Origin: Escallonia rubra | Taxonomy: Eukaryota > Streptophyta > Magnoliopsida > Escalloniales > Escalloniaceae | Length of the DNA: 64,000 nt | Reading direction: 5' to 3' | NCBI GenBank assembly: GCA_033065855.1 | Contig: JAVXUO010000932.1 | Coordinates: 62,001 to 126,000 of the forward strand | In this document: positions 12,925-24,390 of the stretch, piece by piece | Position numbering within the stretch: position 1 is the stretch's first letter | Layout: every line of letters starts with the position of its first letter | Notes under the pieces: model-generated | Told to the model about the DNA's origin: nothing | Seen by the model: only the letters and a program-made list of their open reading frames with translations | Database searches by the model: none | Translations under genes and position numbers: made by a program

Positions 12925-15354
12925 GCTACATGGGAAGCATGAAGGAGTTATATTGCTATTGCCACTGGGGGTGATCGATGCAAAGTTGTTGGTCGTATTA
13001 TGGTAGAGGGAGGAAACAACCAATTACCATTTGTGGATGAAACAAATTTGTATGATCAGTTCGTTGCTGAGGCATGTGAAGCGTGTTCTATTGATTCACG
13101 CGGTCATTCGTGTTTTGCACAAACGAAGAGATGGGACAGCTAGTATCGATGCAAAACCAGCATGCTCTGACTCTAACGTTGCATTTACATTTTAGAACCG
13201 AAGTTCATGTTTTCATCAGCGATGCGATGCCGCAAGCAGGACATTTAGCCAACACAACGTATTGACTTTAATGATGGCTTATCTTTTTGTTTTCCTTGTG
13301 TGATTGATGTGACCGTTGACATGTAAATTCTTGTTTGTAGGGTGTCAAATCATCGCACAATGCCTCAGCCTACTGTCCACTGTGCGGGTGGCAACACTCA
13401 TCTTTCTGAACCTGGTGATAATGCTCAACTTCCCAGCATACTTGTCAATAGTCCATTGAAACACATTTCAGCCTCTCCGATACAAGGAGTTCCTATTATC
13501 AACAGTGAAATAGAACCAAGTCCAGCCCCCTCCAGATATGATCATGCTGTTATCGATAGTGCAATGTAACTAACCTCAGCTTGCTTCGAACTTGCCTCTC
13601 TCGTATATGATCCTCCCGAAAATCAGGTCATAAATGCTACGATTATTGCTTCAAATGTTGACAATGTGCATTTTCAGAAAGGCAACATATTTGAAGATAG
13701 AAAAGCATTTCGGCGTTGCTTGTACTTCCTTACACTCAACAAGAAGTTCAAGTGCATGTGGAAGGACAAAAACAAGGGTTACCTAAGGGCAATATGCAGC
13801 ATTAAGGGATGTCCATGGTATCTAACTGTCACGTGCGACAGGGAATCAATGTACGTTAGAGTAATAACATACACAACGACTCACTCGCATAACATGGGTG
13901 ATGATGCTAGTTACGTCCCCGTCGTGAAGGCAAAGCATCTTGGGGAGAAGTTTAAAAGGAAGATTGTTGAGAGCCCTGATTTCAGCCCTAACAAGATACT
14001 AACCATCTTTCACGAAGTTCACAAGGTTCGTATGTCTTACAATCAGGCTTGGAGAGTGAAATAGTGGGCAAAGGCTAGCATTGAGGGCAGTGTTCCAGCC
14101 CAAGGTTATGCATACGTTCTATGGTTATGTGAATGCCTAACTATTGTAATTTCTGGAACACGTGTAACGTACCAGATAACGACTGAAGACAATCACCGGT
14201 TTAATCAATTGTTCGTAGCTTATGGTACATCCATTGCCGGTTTCCATAGTGCATCCAGGCCCTTGATTTTCATTGACTCATGTTTTCTCAAGAACTATTA
14301 TAAAGGTTACGTTTTCTCTGCTTGTGCTTTGGACTCGAACAACGGGTTGTATTCGTTGGCATATTCCATAGCCTCCGCCGAGAATGATGTTGATTGGGAG
14401 TGGTTTCTAAGTGAGCTACGAGAAGTGCTGGACAAGGATACCAATTTTGTGTTTATGACGGATAGGAACAAGAGTCTAGTCGATGTCATCGAGAAGAAAT
14501 TTGGGCCTGATTGTAATTCTCATTGTCTTCGTTGCCTAATGGAAAACTTTTGCAAATATTTGGTGAATGATAACGGATGGAAGACGAAGAAATACAATAC
14601 TGCATTGGAGCTATTGGACAAACTTGGGAGAACTCGTGATCATAGGCAATTTATGCACCACTATGATGAGATGTGCAAGTTAGACAAAAACTTTTCCCTT
14701 TGGCTGGAACAAAACAAGCCACAACACTGGGCTAATGCTTATTTTCCGTTGAAGAGTTGGGATTGGTTATCCTAGAATCCAGCCGAATCGTATAATGCAT
14801 GGCTTGGTAAGCATCACCTTCATGAACTACATATTCATTGTTTCATCAAAGAGCATGTTGGGACCCTTACAACTTTCTTGGCCTCAAAAAGCAAAAGCAT
14901 TTCCAAGTGGCGTGCACCTGTAGGTCCCTGAATTGAAGAAAAGATTGAAAAATCTAAGAGCAGAGCATTGTCCCTTAGCAACAGGTGTATGTTCAACCAA
15001 ACCTTCACGGTTTTTTATAGCAAAAATAGCAACTATGTTGTGGATCTGTCACAGTGACATTGTTGTTGCCATGAGATAGACTATTCAGGAATTCCTTGTC
15101 CGCATGCTATGAAAGTCCTTCCCAAGTCTGGGATAAGAGTTTATGACCTTGTCGATCGCGTTTTCTCGGTGGACCAGAAAAAGCTTTTGTTCAAGCATCA
15201 AATTCCTCTAGTTCCGACCTTCGATGAGCCGACGTTTGACAAAATCCAATTAGATGTCGAGGTAGATTCTAGAAAAGGTAATCCCAGGGGCCTCTTCCTC
15301 GTGCAGCCCCAAGAACCAAGCGGCCAGCTGGTCGCCCACGCACTGCTCGAATAG
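12925..15354 (+). pseudogene. MuDR-type (MULE) transposase pseudogene
   Basis: An N-terminal portion (about 12925-13255, frameshifted) resembles the PB1-like N-terminus of plant MuDR proteins. From 13342 to 15354 one frame stays open except for five in-frame stops (13567 TAA, 14062 TAG, 14773 TAG, 14929 TGA, 15055 TGA). It shows the MuDR DNA-binding region (KGCPWYLTV...THSHNM, about 13805-13900), the MULE transposase core (RPLIFIDSCFLKNYYKG at about 14260; FMTDRNKSL at about 14455), and a SWIM zinc finger reading CCCHEIDYSGIPCPHAM (15058-15110). The family cuts and pastes DNA with a DDE catalytic core. A GT...AG intron is likely just before 13342. No terminal inverted repeats were found, so the ends of the element are unknown. 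Confidence 0.82.
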
Positions 15355-18019
15355 AGTTGCAATTTCAAGGCAAGAGGATTTCCCGTTTCTCGCGTTGCAG
15401 TCAATCTGGTCACAATCGTTTGAGTTGCAAAAGTGCAATAAATGGAGTGGCAACCAATTGTATCACAAACAATCAAGACCTTTAACTGGTGCGTACGTTT
15501 ATTTCCTGAAGAAAACTCTTGACTAACTATAGTTTTATGCTCTAAACTAACATTGTGATGCGTTGAATTGACACATTGGCCCAAACACGCACCGTTTTGA
15601 AAACATTTCATCTTGTCTTCCTGCTCGCGTCACTAGACTGCACATTGATTCTCATTTCTCTAACAGTCCCTGAATTTTTATCTTGGCTTGCTTCTTATAT
15701 CAACCCCTTCATATCGGTGCTTGTTTGTGTAGTTAAGTAATAATACCAATTTATGCCTCAAAAGTGTCTGTCAAATTTGTAAAGATGTTATGCTTTAACC
15801 TATAGAGACCCCAGCATTCAGAGGCTCTCACAAATTAAACATTTGTTGAAAAATGAAAACACTACCCATAATTAGTACAAAGGACAAGTATGTTGTCAAG
15901 ATCATGGTGAAGGGCATAAGCTGCATGCAAATCATGTCTTTTGATTCATATGTTATTATTAATTCTATTTCAGTCAACATTTACATTAGACTTGTCTAAA
16001 ATAGAAAATTAACTACCATTGCTTTATATAATAGATATTAAATTCTTTGTGGCTTCACGTGTATGAAACAAGAGTCCTTTTCTCAATATTATTGTGAGGT
16101 CTCTTGAATGAGGTAAGCTGTCGTTGGCAAGAGTTTGTAAGTTACAGAGCCTTGGAGGAATTTCATTTTATGTTTTTTGAAATATTGTGGATTTCTTGGT
16201 TTAGTATTAGGATTTAGTGAGAGAAAGGAGGCAGTACCGGGGGCAGGATGGGTGCCATCTGCCAAGGACGAAATGTTGAACCTGTGATGAACCTTTCTAA
16301 GATCAGGACCTATAGGCAAAATGAACCCATGCCAGCCATCCTCTCCTTCATCCACTTTCTCTTAATCGACGAACGGGGCACTGAAGTTTGGCTTGGAAAA
16401 AAGGCGGTAAGCCTGTTCGATGTTGGCCTTATTGTGTCAAACCATGTCATTGTAGTTGGGCAAGTCAGTTCTCTACTGGAGCATTTGGCCGTAGAAAATG
16501 CCCGAAGGCCTTGTGCTTTTGATGTTGTGACCACAATCCACAGCATATTGCAAGTGAGCAGGCTAACCCAAGTGGAGATACTTTAAAAACCTCATATTTT
16601 AGCTACGGATACCTCATTAAATGGGTGAGCCCAGACAATTTAGTATTAGGTGCATAGACTTACAACATGATTAGATGGCTTATGCCAAAAAACACGATAG
16701 CTAATTGGCTGCTAAAAGAACCATAATCCGTTGGCATTGTATATTGGAATGTATACCAAATGAATTGTGGAAGTCCAGCCAGATTATGAACTAACTTGAT
16801 TGACCAGGACTCAACCACATGAACCGATATGGAGTCGAAACCTGGATAAGAGCAGTAATAAGTGAGGAGGGGGAAGGCAGGGGTGTATTTTGTTACACTC
16901 AGTGGAAATAAATTTAAAATTGCAATATTAATTGGGGAGGGTTTTGTTGGATCTATACATTGGAAGACATGAGAATGAATTTTTAGTTATAATGCAGGGG
17001 ATTAGGGACAAGCATACTAGGTATCGTACCTGCAAGGCGGGCCAGTGTAGTTTTGACTTTTGAGCCAAACTGTGGGCACTAGTATGTGTCTTTTTCTAAT
17101 TTTGTGCTATTTTCAAGTCCTTTTAATTTTCGTAGTATGTGATGTTATTATTCATTAGCTATTTCTATGCTTGTTACGTGTGCATGTGCTCTCATGATGA
17201 ATGATCCATGTGATCATCCTTCCTGATTCAAGCTTCCATTCTTCACAAATGGCAGCCGCGGATTGTAAATATCGATGTAAATCTGGAACATTTTTTGAAG
17301 CTGACCTAATTTTATAGCTGCACACTGAAGGGGTACAAAAGAGCTCTTCAACCGAACTAGAAGCATGGCAACAATAGCAAGCTGATTCTGCAATAGGCTT
17401 CAATAGATGGGACTCTATTTCATGGTATAGCAGCTGATGTTGCCCTGGATCTTGGTTCGACTTTTGCAGACTGGTTATGGTGTACACATTGCACCTCTTT
17501 TGCTACTTTCAAATTTACTAAATATGGTTGTTATTATGATGTGCATTCAGTGACCAAGTCCCTATCTTTGTTATGAGTTGCAATCCTCTACTACACGGGG
17601 TAATAACTTGGACATGTTTCATTGCTATTTTTCATAACTACAATTGTATGATGCTACGAAGTGATGTGTATATATCATATTATCAGCAGATGTTAATCGT
17701 GCTAGTAAAGATTCTGCATCACAGTCATTTAACAGGCAATAGAGATGTTGCACATATATCCCCCTTCCTAAAAGAGCTTCAGTGAAGGATGAAGTTTTGT
17801 TAGGCGGGTTTTATGCTGTGCGTAAATTTTGACTTTGTAGTGCCTTGAGACTGCTCAACGTCAATTACAGCCTATGAGCGGTACCTGTCACTTGTTTTTT
17901 CCTTAGGCTTCTAAATGGGTTCTCAGTTGCAATTCTCACATGAAATGTTTTGTCTGCCAGCTTGTAGAGGGGTACCATGATACTGAGAAGTGATATGTCA
18001 ATGTGAATAAGTGAGATGG
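15355..18019. other. No recognisable gene
   Basis: I see nothing I can name. At 16089-16586 overlapping frames of 88, 78 and 112 codons occur on opposite strands with fairly even composition, so an exon of an unknown gene or element is possible, but no motif supports a strand. Frames at 17155-17487 and 17573-17785 are likewise unrecognised. The stretch ends where the Gypsy LTR starts (TGTGATACCCC, 18020). Confidence 0.35.
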
Positions 18020-18242
18020 TGTGATACCCCGAACGTATCAAAAAAAATATTTAACGTTAAGTTGATTAATTAACGGAGATTATTTTTTTGAGTAACATCA
18101 TATGGGCGTTAGTTAAGTGTCAGGAAGTGGAAAGAGGGGTTAGTTTGTAATTACGAAAAGCTTGGGAGTTCTTTTTATAAATATGTAAAAATATTGGGGG
18201 TCCTTTGTGCAATTTTATAAAAAGTAGTTGGAAGCCATTTTT

Positions 18243-18362
18243 TTTTTTTTGAAGGAATTAGAACTGCATATATGGGTAACCCTTGGGAGAGGGAAGAATC
18301 GAACACGGGACCTCGAGGTCACTCCTCGAGGCCCCTTGCCAACTCAACCAACCCCTTTGGGT
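18243..18362 (-). mobile_element. tRNA-type SINE
   Basis: A 120-bp insertion inside the LTR, flanked by an 18-bp perfect direct repeat beginning TAGTTGGAAGCC (18225-18242 and 18363-18380). On the minus strand it has an A-box-like stretch (TTGAGTTGGCAAGG), a B-box-like stretch (GTGTTCGATTCTT) and an A-rich tail, which appears as the T run at 18238-18250 on the plus strand. Internal RNA polymerase III promoter boxes, a poly(A) end and a long target duplication are the hallmarks of a SINE. It is not a tRNA gene: no cloverleaf can be drawn. Confidence 0.85.
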
Positions 18363-19308
18363 TAGTTGGAAGCCATTTTTGAGCTTGCCACCTCCTACCA
18401 GCTTTGGTGACTCAGCCAATTTAGCTAGTTTAAAATGGAATAGTTTAAAATGGAAAGGATAGGGGAGACTTCGGGTGAGAGAAAGAAAAAAAAAAAGAAG
18501 AAGCAAACAGATAAAGAAAGAAGGAAAAAGAGAGGGAAAGAGAAGAGAACAAAGCGCAGAAAAACAGAAAACAGAGAGAAAGGGCAGCTTCGGGGGAAGG
18601 AAGAAAACAAAAGGGAAATAGAAGAACCATAAAGGAAAGAAGAAGCAGAAACATCACCGGTAATTGAATCCCACTATCCCAAGTTTACATTGAATTACTG
18701 GATGCTAGAACTATACCTCTAACCAACGATTTAGAATGGGCATGCAATGTTTGGGTGTACCAACCCAATCAAACAAAAACTAGTGCTTGAGATGGTGATG
18801 GGTAAGGGGGCGTGGGAAGTAGCCGCAGAGCTACTGTGTGTACAAGTGTGTGTGTTTTGGTATGTGGGTTTCAGTGTGGTGCGCGAGAAGGTATAAATTG
18901 TGTGGGTAAATGGATTCGAGGCAGTGGAGTGATGGGTGATGGTCATGGTGTAGGAGTGAATTGGGTGAGAGATTTAAGTGTGGGTGGGTGAATTCGTGGG
19001 TGGCAGAGTGTGTTTCAGTGTGTGCCATGGGGTGCGTGAGTGTGTGTTCTTGTGTGTTCTTAAGTGTGTGCGGTTCCGGTGTGTGTTCGTGTGTGATTTT
19101 GTGTGTTTTAGATGGGTTAGGTTATAAATTTTAGGTGTTGTAATGTGTTGGTGACAATTGATATAGATTAGGTAGAAAATGAGGAAGAATGGGCTAGCCG
19201 TGGGTGAAGGGAGGGGTGTTCATGGCTGCGTGAGTTCGGGCGTGAGGTTGAAGAAGACTGGTGTGTGTGAAAAAACGTGAATTAGTGTGTGTTGACCATG
19301 AACAGTAA

Positions 19309-19799
19309 AGGTTCGTTTGACAAATTTTTTTTTTTGGTTTTCAGTTTTTAAGAGCAGCTTAATTTTTTTTTTTTATAAAAACAAGTGGGTGTTTGATAAC
19401 CCCTTTTTTTTTGGTTTGGGTGGCGGTGGTGGCCGGCGGCCGGAGCGGCGGGGGTCGTCGGCGGCCGGAGGGGGCTGCCGGTGGTCGCCCGCGGGGGCAG
19501 CTGACAGTCTCCGGCGGCCGGAGGTGGCTACCGGCAGTGGTCGCCGGTGACCGGAGGTGGTCGCCGGCGACCTGAGGTGGCTGCCGGCAGTCTCCGGCGG
19601 TGGTCGCCTGAGGTGGCTGCCGGCGGTGGGAGGGTGGTGGTCTAAGAAAAAAAAACCAGTTTCTGGAGTTTTTTTTTTACTCTTCAATTTAAAAACTGGT
19701 TTTTAAAATTGAAAAAAAAATGGTTACCAAACGCTCCTAAAATTATCAGTTTTTAAAAACTGAAAAAAAAAGAGGAAATTTTTTTTGTCAAACTGGCCC
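19309..19799. mobile_element. Tourist-like (PIF/Harbinger) MITE with GC-rich core
   Basis: The ends are inverted: AGGTTCGTTTGACAAA on the left against GGGCCAGTTTGACAAA (reverse complement of the right end). Both sides carry TAA (19306-19308 and 19800-19802), the 3-bp duplication of PIF/Harbinger elements. T-rich and A-rich arms surround a GC-rich core at about 19420-19645 made of repeated GGTGGCTGCCGGCGG-type words. No transposase is encoded. The core translates in several frames into Arg/Gly-rich peptides that I regard as spurious. Confidence 0.7.
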
Positions 19800-20310
19800 T
19801 AAGTGTAATGGTCGCTAAACGTGGAAACGTAATTAAGCAGTTTTTCAATAAATTTTAATAAATAGTTAGGGCCAGATTTAGCCAAAGTGTGAAGAAATGA
19901 CCCTAGGTATTTTTAGGAGATCTACATCAAGAAACAAATTCAGATTTTTCCGAAGACTGGAAAGGGGTTAACCGATGTGGGGAACCGTGAAACTTTACAG
20001 TGTAATTTAAAATATCAAACTAGCGCGAAGTAGGGGAACCTTCGAAGAAAGAGAAAGAGAAAGCACTGGATCAGTGAATAGGAAAGTAAGACAAGGATAG
20101 GTGTATTTTGGGGACTAGATATTTTGTGTAAATACTTCCGTTGTGCTCATGTTGAGCTTTACGGTGAATTTTTTTGTAAGGATGGCTTTTTGTGAAACCT
20201 TATGTAATCTCAAGTATGTTTCTAGAATTGCTCTGTATTGACAGGGTTTATAATGCAGCCATGACTGACAAACCGACTCTGGTGACGTCACTTGGGTTGG
20301 GGGTGTCACA

Positions 20311-20327
20311 GGTTGGTATTAGAGCCT
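20311..20327 (+). other. Primer-binding site of the Gypsy element
   Basis: GGTTGGTATTAGAGCC directly follows the LTR end and is close to the complement of the 3' end of initiator tRNA-Met (TGGTATCAGAGC type). This marks the start of minus-strand DNA synthesis and fixes the plus orientation. Confidence 0.85.
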
Positions 20328-20428
20328 ATGCACATGATTCGGTAGACTAAGAATATAGATTAAGCATCTCTGGGTGCAGGAAAGTGTTAAATTACTTTTA
20401 GTATGTTATAAGTTTGACGTGATTTTAT

Positions 20429-20953
20429 ATGCCCTGCAGGAGATTATGGCTGGAGCAGGATGGATTAAATGATCATGTGGCGAACGGGGACAAGGAGGAG
20501 GAAGACCCCGAGCAGGACCCCTGGCCAATTGATGAAGAGCCCGAAGAACTAGATTTGTCGGGACCGGAGGATGGGGAAGAGGAGCAAGAAGGGACTGAAT
20601 TTGAGGTGCCAGTGGGATTTGTAAAGGTTGGCAACAATGTGTATCGGACACACCAGGTTGAAAACTATTGGAAACGAAGATATATCGAGGTGGTGAGGGA
20701 GAGGGATCACCTGGTGTATGAGGTGAAGGAGACGAAAGCCAAAGAGGGGCAGGAGGTAGAAAAGGCGGAGCGACGTCGACGTGAGGATGTGGCACGAGTG
20801 AACAGAAGGGAGTAGTATAGCTTTGATGCGGGGAGAAGGGTGGTCAGGATGATGCAAGATGGGTTACGAGCAACTCATCCCTCGAGGTCGGTGCAGAGGG
20901 ATCGACGGGAGATACTCCTCGACGAGGAGTATTGGAATATGTTGCTCGCTTAG
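20429..20953 (+). pseudogene. Accessory ORF upstream of gag, acidic plus coiled-coil
   Basis: A frame opening at 20429 reads 128 residues, meets TAG at 20813-20815, and continues in the same frame to TAG at 20951-20953. Residues about 20-60 are very acidic (runs of E/D). Residues about 75-128 are charged and heptad-like (WKRRYIEVVRERDHLVYEVKE), suggesting a coiled coil. It does not resemble the gag that starts at 21198 and has no zinc knuckle. It may be an extra protein of this Gypsy family, or an N-terminal gag exon separated by decay. Function unknown. Confidence 0.5.
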
Positions 20954-21197
20954 GAACAGCATAGGTTTTCTGCAGTTTAGGACGAGAAAAAGAGGGGAGG
21001 GAACATGTAAAAATGTATAAAGTTGACTACTGAGGTGTAGGAATGTATCAAGTTGACTGTGATGTATATGTTTGTATAACGTTAACTATAGGTTGTAATT
21101 GTTGTATGTACCAAAGGTGTGCTGTATAAATAAAATGTTGTATTTATGTGTGTATAAAATGTTGTAGTTAAGAATGTTAATGGTGCTTTGTGGCAGA

Positions 21198-22320
21198 ATG
21201 GCTCGTCAATTGCGGAACAGGGTAATACCCCTAGTAGAGGAATTTCCTAATTTGGAAAGGCCACCTATAGAAGTGTCTTCGGCAAGTGCCGGGGGCGAGA
21301 ATGAGGAACGTGTAAAGGCTGAAGTGGAAAATAATAATAGGGAGGATTTAAGAAGGGAACTGCTAGGACTGCTGCAGGAGATTGTAGGAACTCCTGTTGC
21401 ACAACCACCAGCAGTGGCTGCGCCTGTGCCGATGGAGGGGAAGAAGGAGTGTAAATTTCAAGACTTTCAAGATGTTCATCCCAGTGACATAGAGGTAGTG
21501 ACTTGATCAAGGCAGTGGATTAGGTTCGGGAAATGGAAAGGGCTTTTGAGATAACGGGATGTGGAAAGCACCAAAAAGTTATTTTTGCAACCCATATGCT
21601 GAAGGGAGCGGCCAGTTACTGGTGGGATGTGCAAAAACAAGTTGAGGAAGGGAAAAAGCCCGACCGCCCCTATGTTACCTAGAAGCACTTTAAACGAGTA
21701 TTTAATGAAAAATATTTTCCCATGACAGTGCTGAATGAATTGGAGACAGATTTTCTGAACCTGAAATAGAAGGAGAAAACAGTAGAGGAATACATACGAG
21801 AATTTGTTGAACTAGCACGTTTTACCACGCATCAGGTGATTACGGAAGAACGGAAAGTTAGAAGGTTTGAGGAAGGACTGAGACAACCCTTAAAAAGAAT
21901 TGTCAAGAGTTTCCAGTTACATACCTTTACCGAGGCTGTGGAGAAAATTTTGTTGATTGAAGCGAAAAACAAAGAAGCCTGGGAGGAAAGAAAATAGCAA
22001 GGAAGGAAGAGAAATAATAATCAGCAACGGCCAAGAGATAGCGGGAAAAAATTCAAAAAGAGGATGCAGGAGGGGACGTTCTGACAAGTTTCGGGTCAAG
22101 CGGCAAATAATGAATGTAGGTGGTGTGGATTGAAGCACGAAGGCACAAATTGTATTAAGGCAACAGGAGCGTGTTTCAAGTGTGGTCAGCAAGGCCATAG
22201 GGCAAATGACTGTAAGTTAACTCGGAGAGTCTGCTTCCAGTGCCAGTAGCCAGGCTATAATGCGAAGGAGTGCTTGCAGCGAAAGATGATGGCTCTGGAG
22301 GGAAGGCCACGGACAATGGG
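21198..22320 (+). pseudogene. Gypsy gag (capsid and nucleocapsid), broken
   Basis: Starts MARQLRNRVIPLVEEFPN, then a linker, then the retrotransposon gag core (GAASYWWDV at about 21610; KHFKRVFNEKYFP after 21680; EEYIREFVELARF at about 21790). The nucleocapsid follows, with CX2C zinc knuckles: CRWCGLKHEGTNC, CFKCGQQGHRANDC and a third whose His reads Tyr. Gag packages the element RNA into virus-like particles in the cytoplasm. A frameshift lies near 21490. In-frame stops occur at 21521, 21680, 21767, 21995, 22082 and 22247, several where the family has Trp or Gln. Confidence 0.85.
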
Positions 22321-22986
22321 CCGAGCCAATGCTATCAACCTAAAGGAAGCCTTGAAATCAGAGGACGGGTGACATGTACATTCCCTGTATGTTTGCATCA
22401 GGCTATGATATTATTTGACTCGGGTGCCACACACTCCTTTGTTTCTTTAGCGTTTGCTAATAAGCTGACTGTACCCGGGCAACCGTTGAATACGGTGCTA
22501 ACGGTTAACATACCTAGCGAACATGCCCTTTATGCCACTAAGATATATAGACAGTGCCTGATACAAGTCTTCGGTCAAATATTATATATTGACCTTATAC
22601 CACTCGAGTTGGGAGACTTTGATGTCATACTTGGGATGGTCTGGTTAGCGGCATATGGTGCTAACGTAGATTGTCGACGTAAGAGAATACAATTAGTGAT
22701 CCCAGGAAAACCTAAAGTGGTTATACAGGGAGATCGGTCAGTTCGACCTCCTTACTTAATGTCGGTGACAGAAGCACGCCGTTGTATCCAGAAAGGATGT
22801 CAGGGGTATCTGGCACATGTGTATGACACTCGAGCTAGTGAACCGCAATTGGATCATATTCCAATAGTATGTGAATTTCTGGATGTTTTTCCCGCAGACC
22901 TTTCAGGGTTACCACCGGATAGGGAGATTGAGCTTAGTATCGATCTGGTTCCAGGAACCTGTCCTATATCAAGAGCCCTTTATAGG
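22270..22986 (+). pseudogene. Gypsy aspartic protease and start of reverse transcriptase
   Basis: The open frame contains the retropepsin motif ILFDSGATHSFVS (catalytic Asp-Ser-Gly) and a DVILGMVWL segment typical of Gypsy proteases. It then has the linker before reverse transcriptase (VCEFLDVFP, LPPDREIELSIDLVPGT, PISRALYR). The reading stops where the hAT-like element (22987-24382) is inserted; the rest of the domain resumes at 24391. The protease matures the gag-pol polyprotein inside the particle. Confidence 0.88.
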
Positions 22987-24382
22987 TAGAGATGTCAAAT
23001 GGGTCGGGCGGCCCGCGGGCTGGCCCAACATGGCCCGAAAAAAGCCCAGGCTGGCCTGGCTCTGTAATAAACAGTGCAGGCCCGCGGATAAAGGACCTTG
23101 GACCAGGCCAAGGTTTCACCAAAAATGGCCCGGGCCAGGCCCGACCCTAAAAAAGCCAGAAAAAAGCCCGTCCCAAAAAAGCCCAAAATTGGTCCTGATT
23201 TTGGCCCAAAATTGGGCCCTTTTCTGGCCCTAAATTCGGCCCCCTGTTTCATTTCTCTTCTCTGTTTCTTGTTTTCTGTCTTGGTACTTCTTTCTTTCCC
23301 AAAAAAGAAAGGTTTCCCTTTTTTTTTCCCTTCATTATCTTCCACCCGAGACATCCATTATCCACATATCCCATATTTTAACATTTAACTAGCTTAGTCA
23401 TTGTAACAAGGAGGAGGTGGCAAGACTATAAAACATGGTTTTTAAATTATTTTTTATAAAATTACACAAATGTCCCTAAACTTTACGTATTTATAAAAAC
23501 ACCCCAAACTTTGAGAGTCTTGGTGATATTATTGAGAAACGTCTCTATAAGAATATTTTTGCTCCGCACTTCGGATAATTAGCAATCATTTTCTGTAGAC
23601 TTTCGGACGAAGAAACGTAATCTTGGGACATATTTTGAGATCGAGGTTTGTGTACTATTCGAATTATACTTACAAGATTTTCTTTGATTGCACGATTTTG
23701 ACAAATCTCATATTCACGTCTCTTACTAAAACAACAAGAATTGGCACACAAAAAGAAAACATTTTTTTGCTTCTCGCTTTTGCTCTAGTTCTTTTTTAGC
23801 GTTGAGGAATGATAATGGTAAAATGTAAGAGCGCATCAACAATAAAGTTTTTCGAGCGTCAACCCATTATTAAAAGTAAAAGTAGCCTACAACAGTTTGC
23901 TCTATATAACGATCATTGTCGCTAAATGTTATTAGTGTCATTTTGCATACATTCTTTTAACAATTGTTTTAGCATTACAATCGTTTTGCATACGTTCTTT
24001 TAAGAATTGTTTTAACGTTACAAAATAAAAGTTACTAGACATATTTAAAAGGAAATACCCATGTAGTAACCAATTCTTTTTTCCCAATTCAAGATAAATT
24101 CATGAGGAAGTGGTATCTCTAATAAAACAACATTATGAGTAAAGATGGATAATTTTAGCCAATAAAAGAAAGAAAATTACAAAAAAAAAAATTTTGGGCC
24201 CGGCCCAAGCCCAGCCCTAAATATGGGGCCTAGGGCCAGGGCTTGGACTGGGCCCAAATATCCATATTTTAGGCCCGGCCCGGCCCGTTTTCCATTAATC
24301 AGGGCCGGCCCAGGCCCGTTTTCTTTGGAGGCCCGTTGGGCTCGGGATGGGCCGGCCCAAGCCCGGCCCATTGACATCTCTA
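22987..24382. mobile_element. hAT-like non-autonomous element inside reverse transcriptase
   Basis: Terminal inverted repeats read TAGAGATGTCAAATGGG (left) and TAGAGATGTCAATGGGCC (right, reverse complement). The flanks are TTTATAGG (22979-22986) and CTTATAGG (24383-24390), an 8-bp target duplication with one mismatch, as expected for hAT elements. Sub-terminal regions (about 23000-23240 and 24195-24370) are dense in GGGCC/GGCCC words. The middle is AT-rich and non-coding, with no transposase. It splits the Gypsy polymerase between the residues before and after the insertion point. Confidence 0.85.
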
Positions 24383-24390
24383 CTTATAGG

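Larger units (their letters stand above)
18020..20310 (+). repeat. 5' LTR of the Gypsy element
   Basis: Bounded by TGTGATACCCC and GGGTGTCACA, followed immediately by the primer-binding site. It contains the SINE (18243-18362), a purine-rich GAAA tract (about 18475-18620), a GT-rich stretch with many GTGTGTG words (about 18835-19110) and the Tourist-like MITE (19309-19799). The part at about 19860-20010 is clearly similar to 41070-41240 and 41770-41860 in the 12.3-kb MULE. Confidence 0.9.

Noticed and set aside
18243..18362. Possible tRNA gene (B-box-like GTTCGAT)
   Set aside because: No cloverleaf or anticodon arm; the poly(A) end and 18-bp target duplication show a SINE.
18425..18657. Phe/Leu/Ser-rich and Lys/Arg/Glu-rich frames
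   Set aside because: They come from the purine/pyrimidine tract in the Gypsy 5' LTR.
22995..23388. Frames of 96-120 codons at the left end of the hAT-like element
   Set aside because: They are translations of GGGCC/GGCCC-rich sub-terminal repeats; open on both strands.
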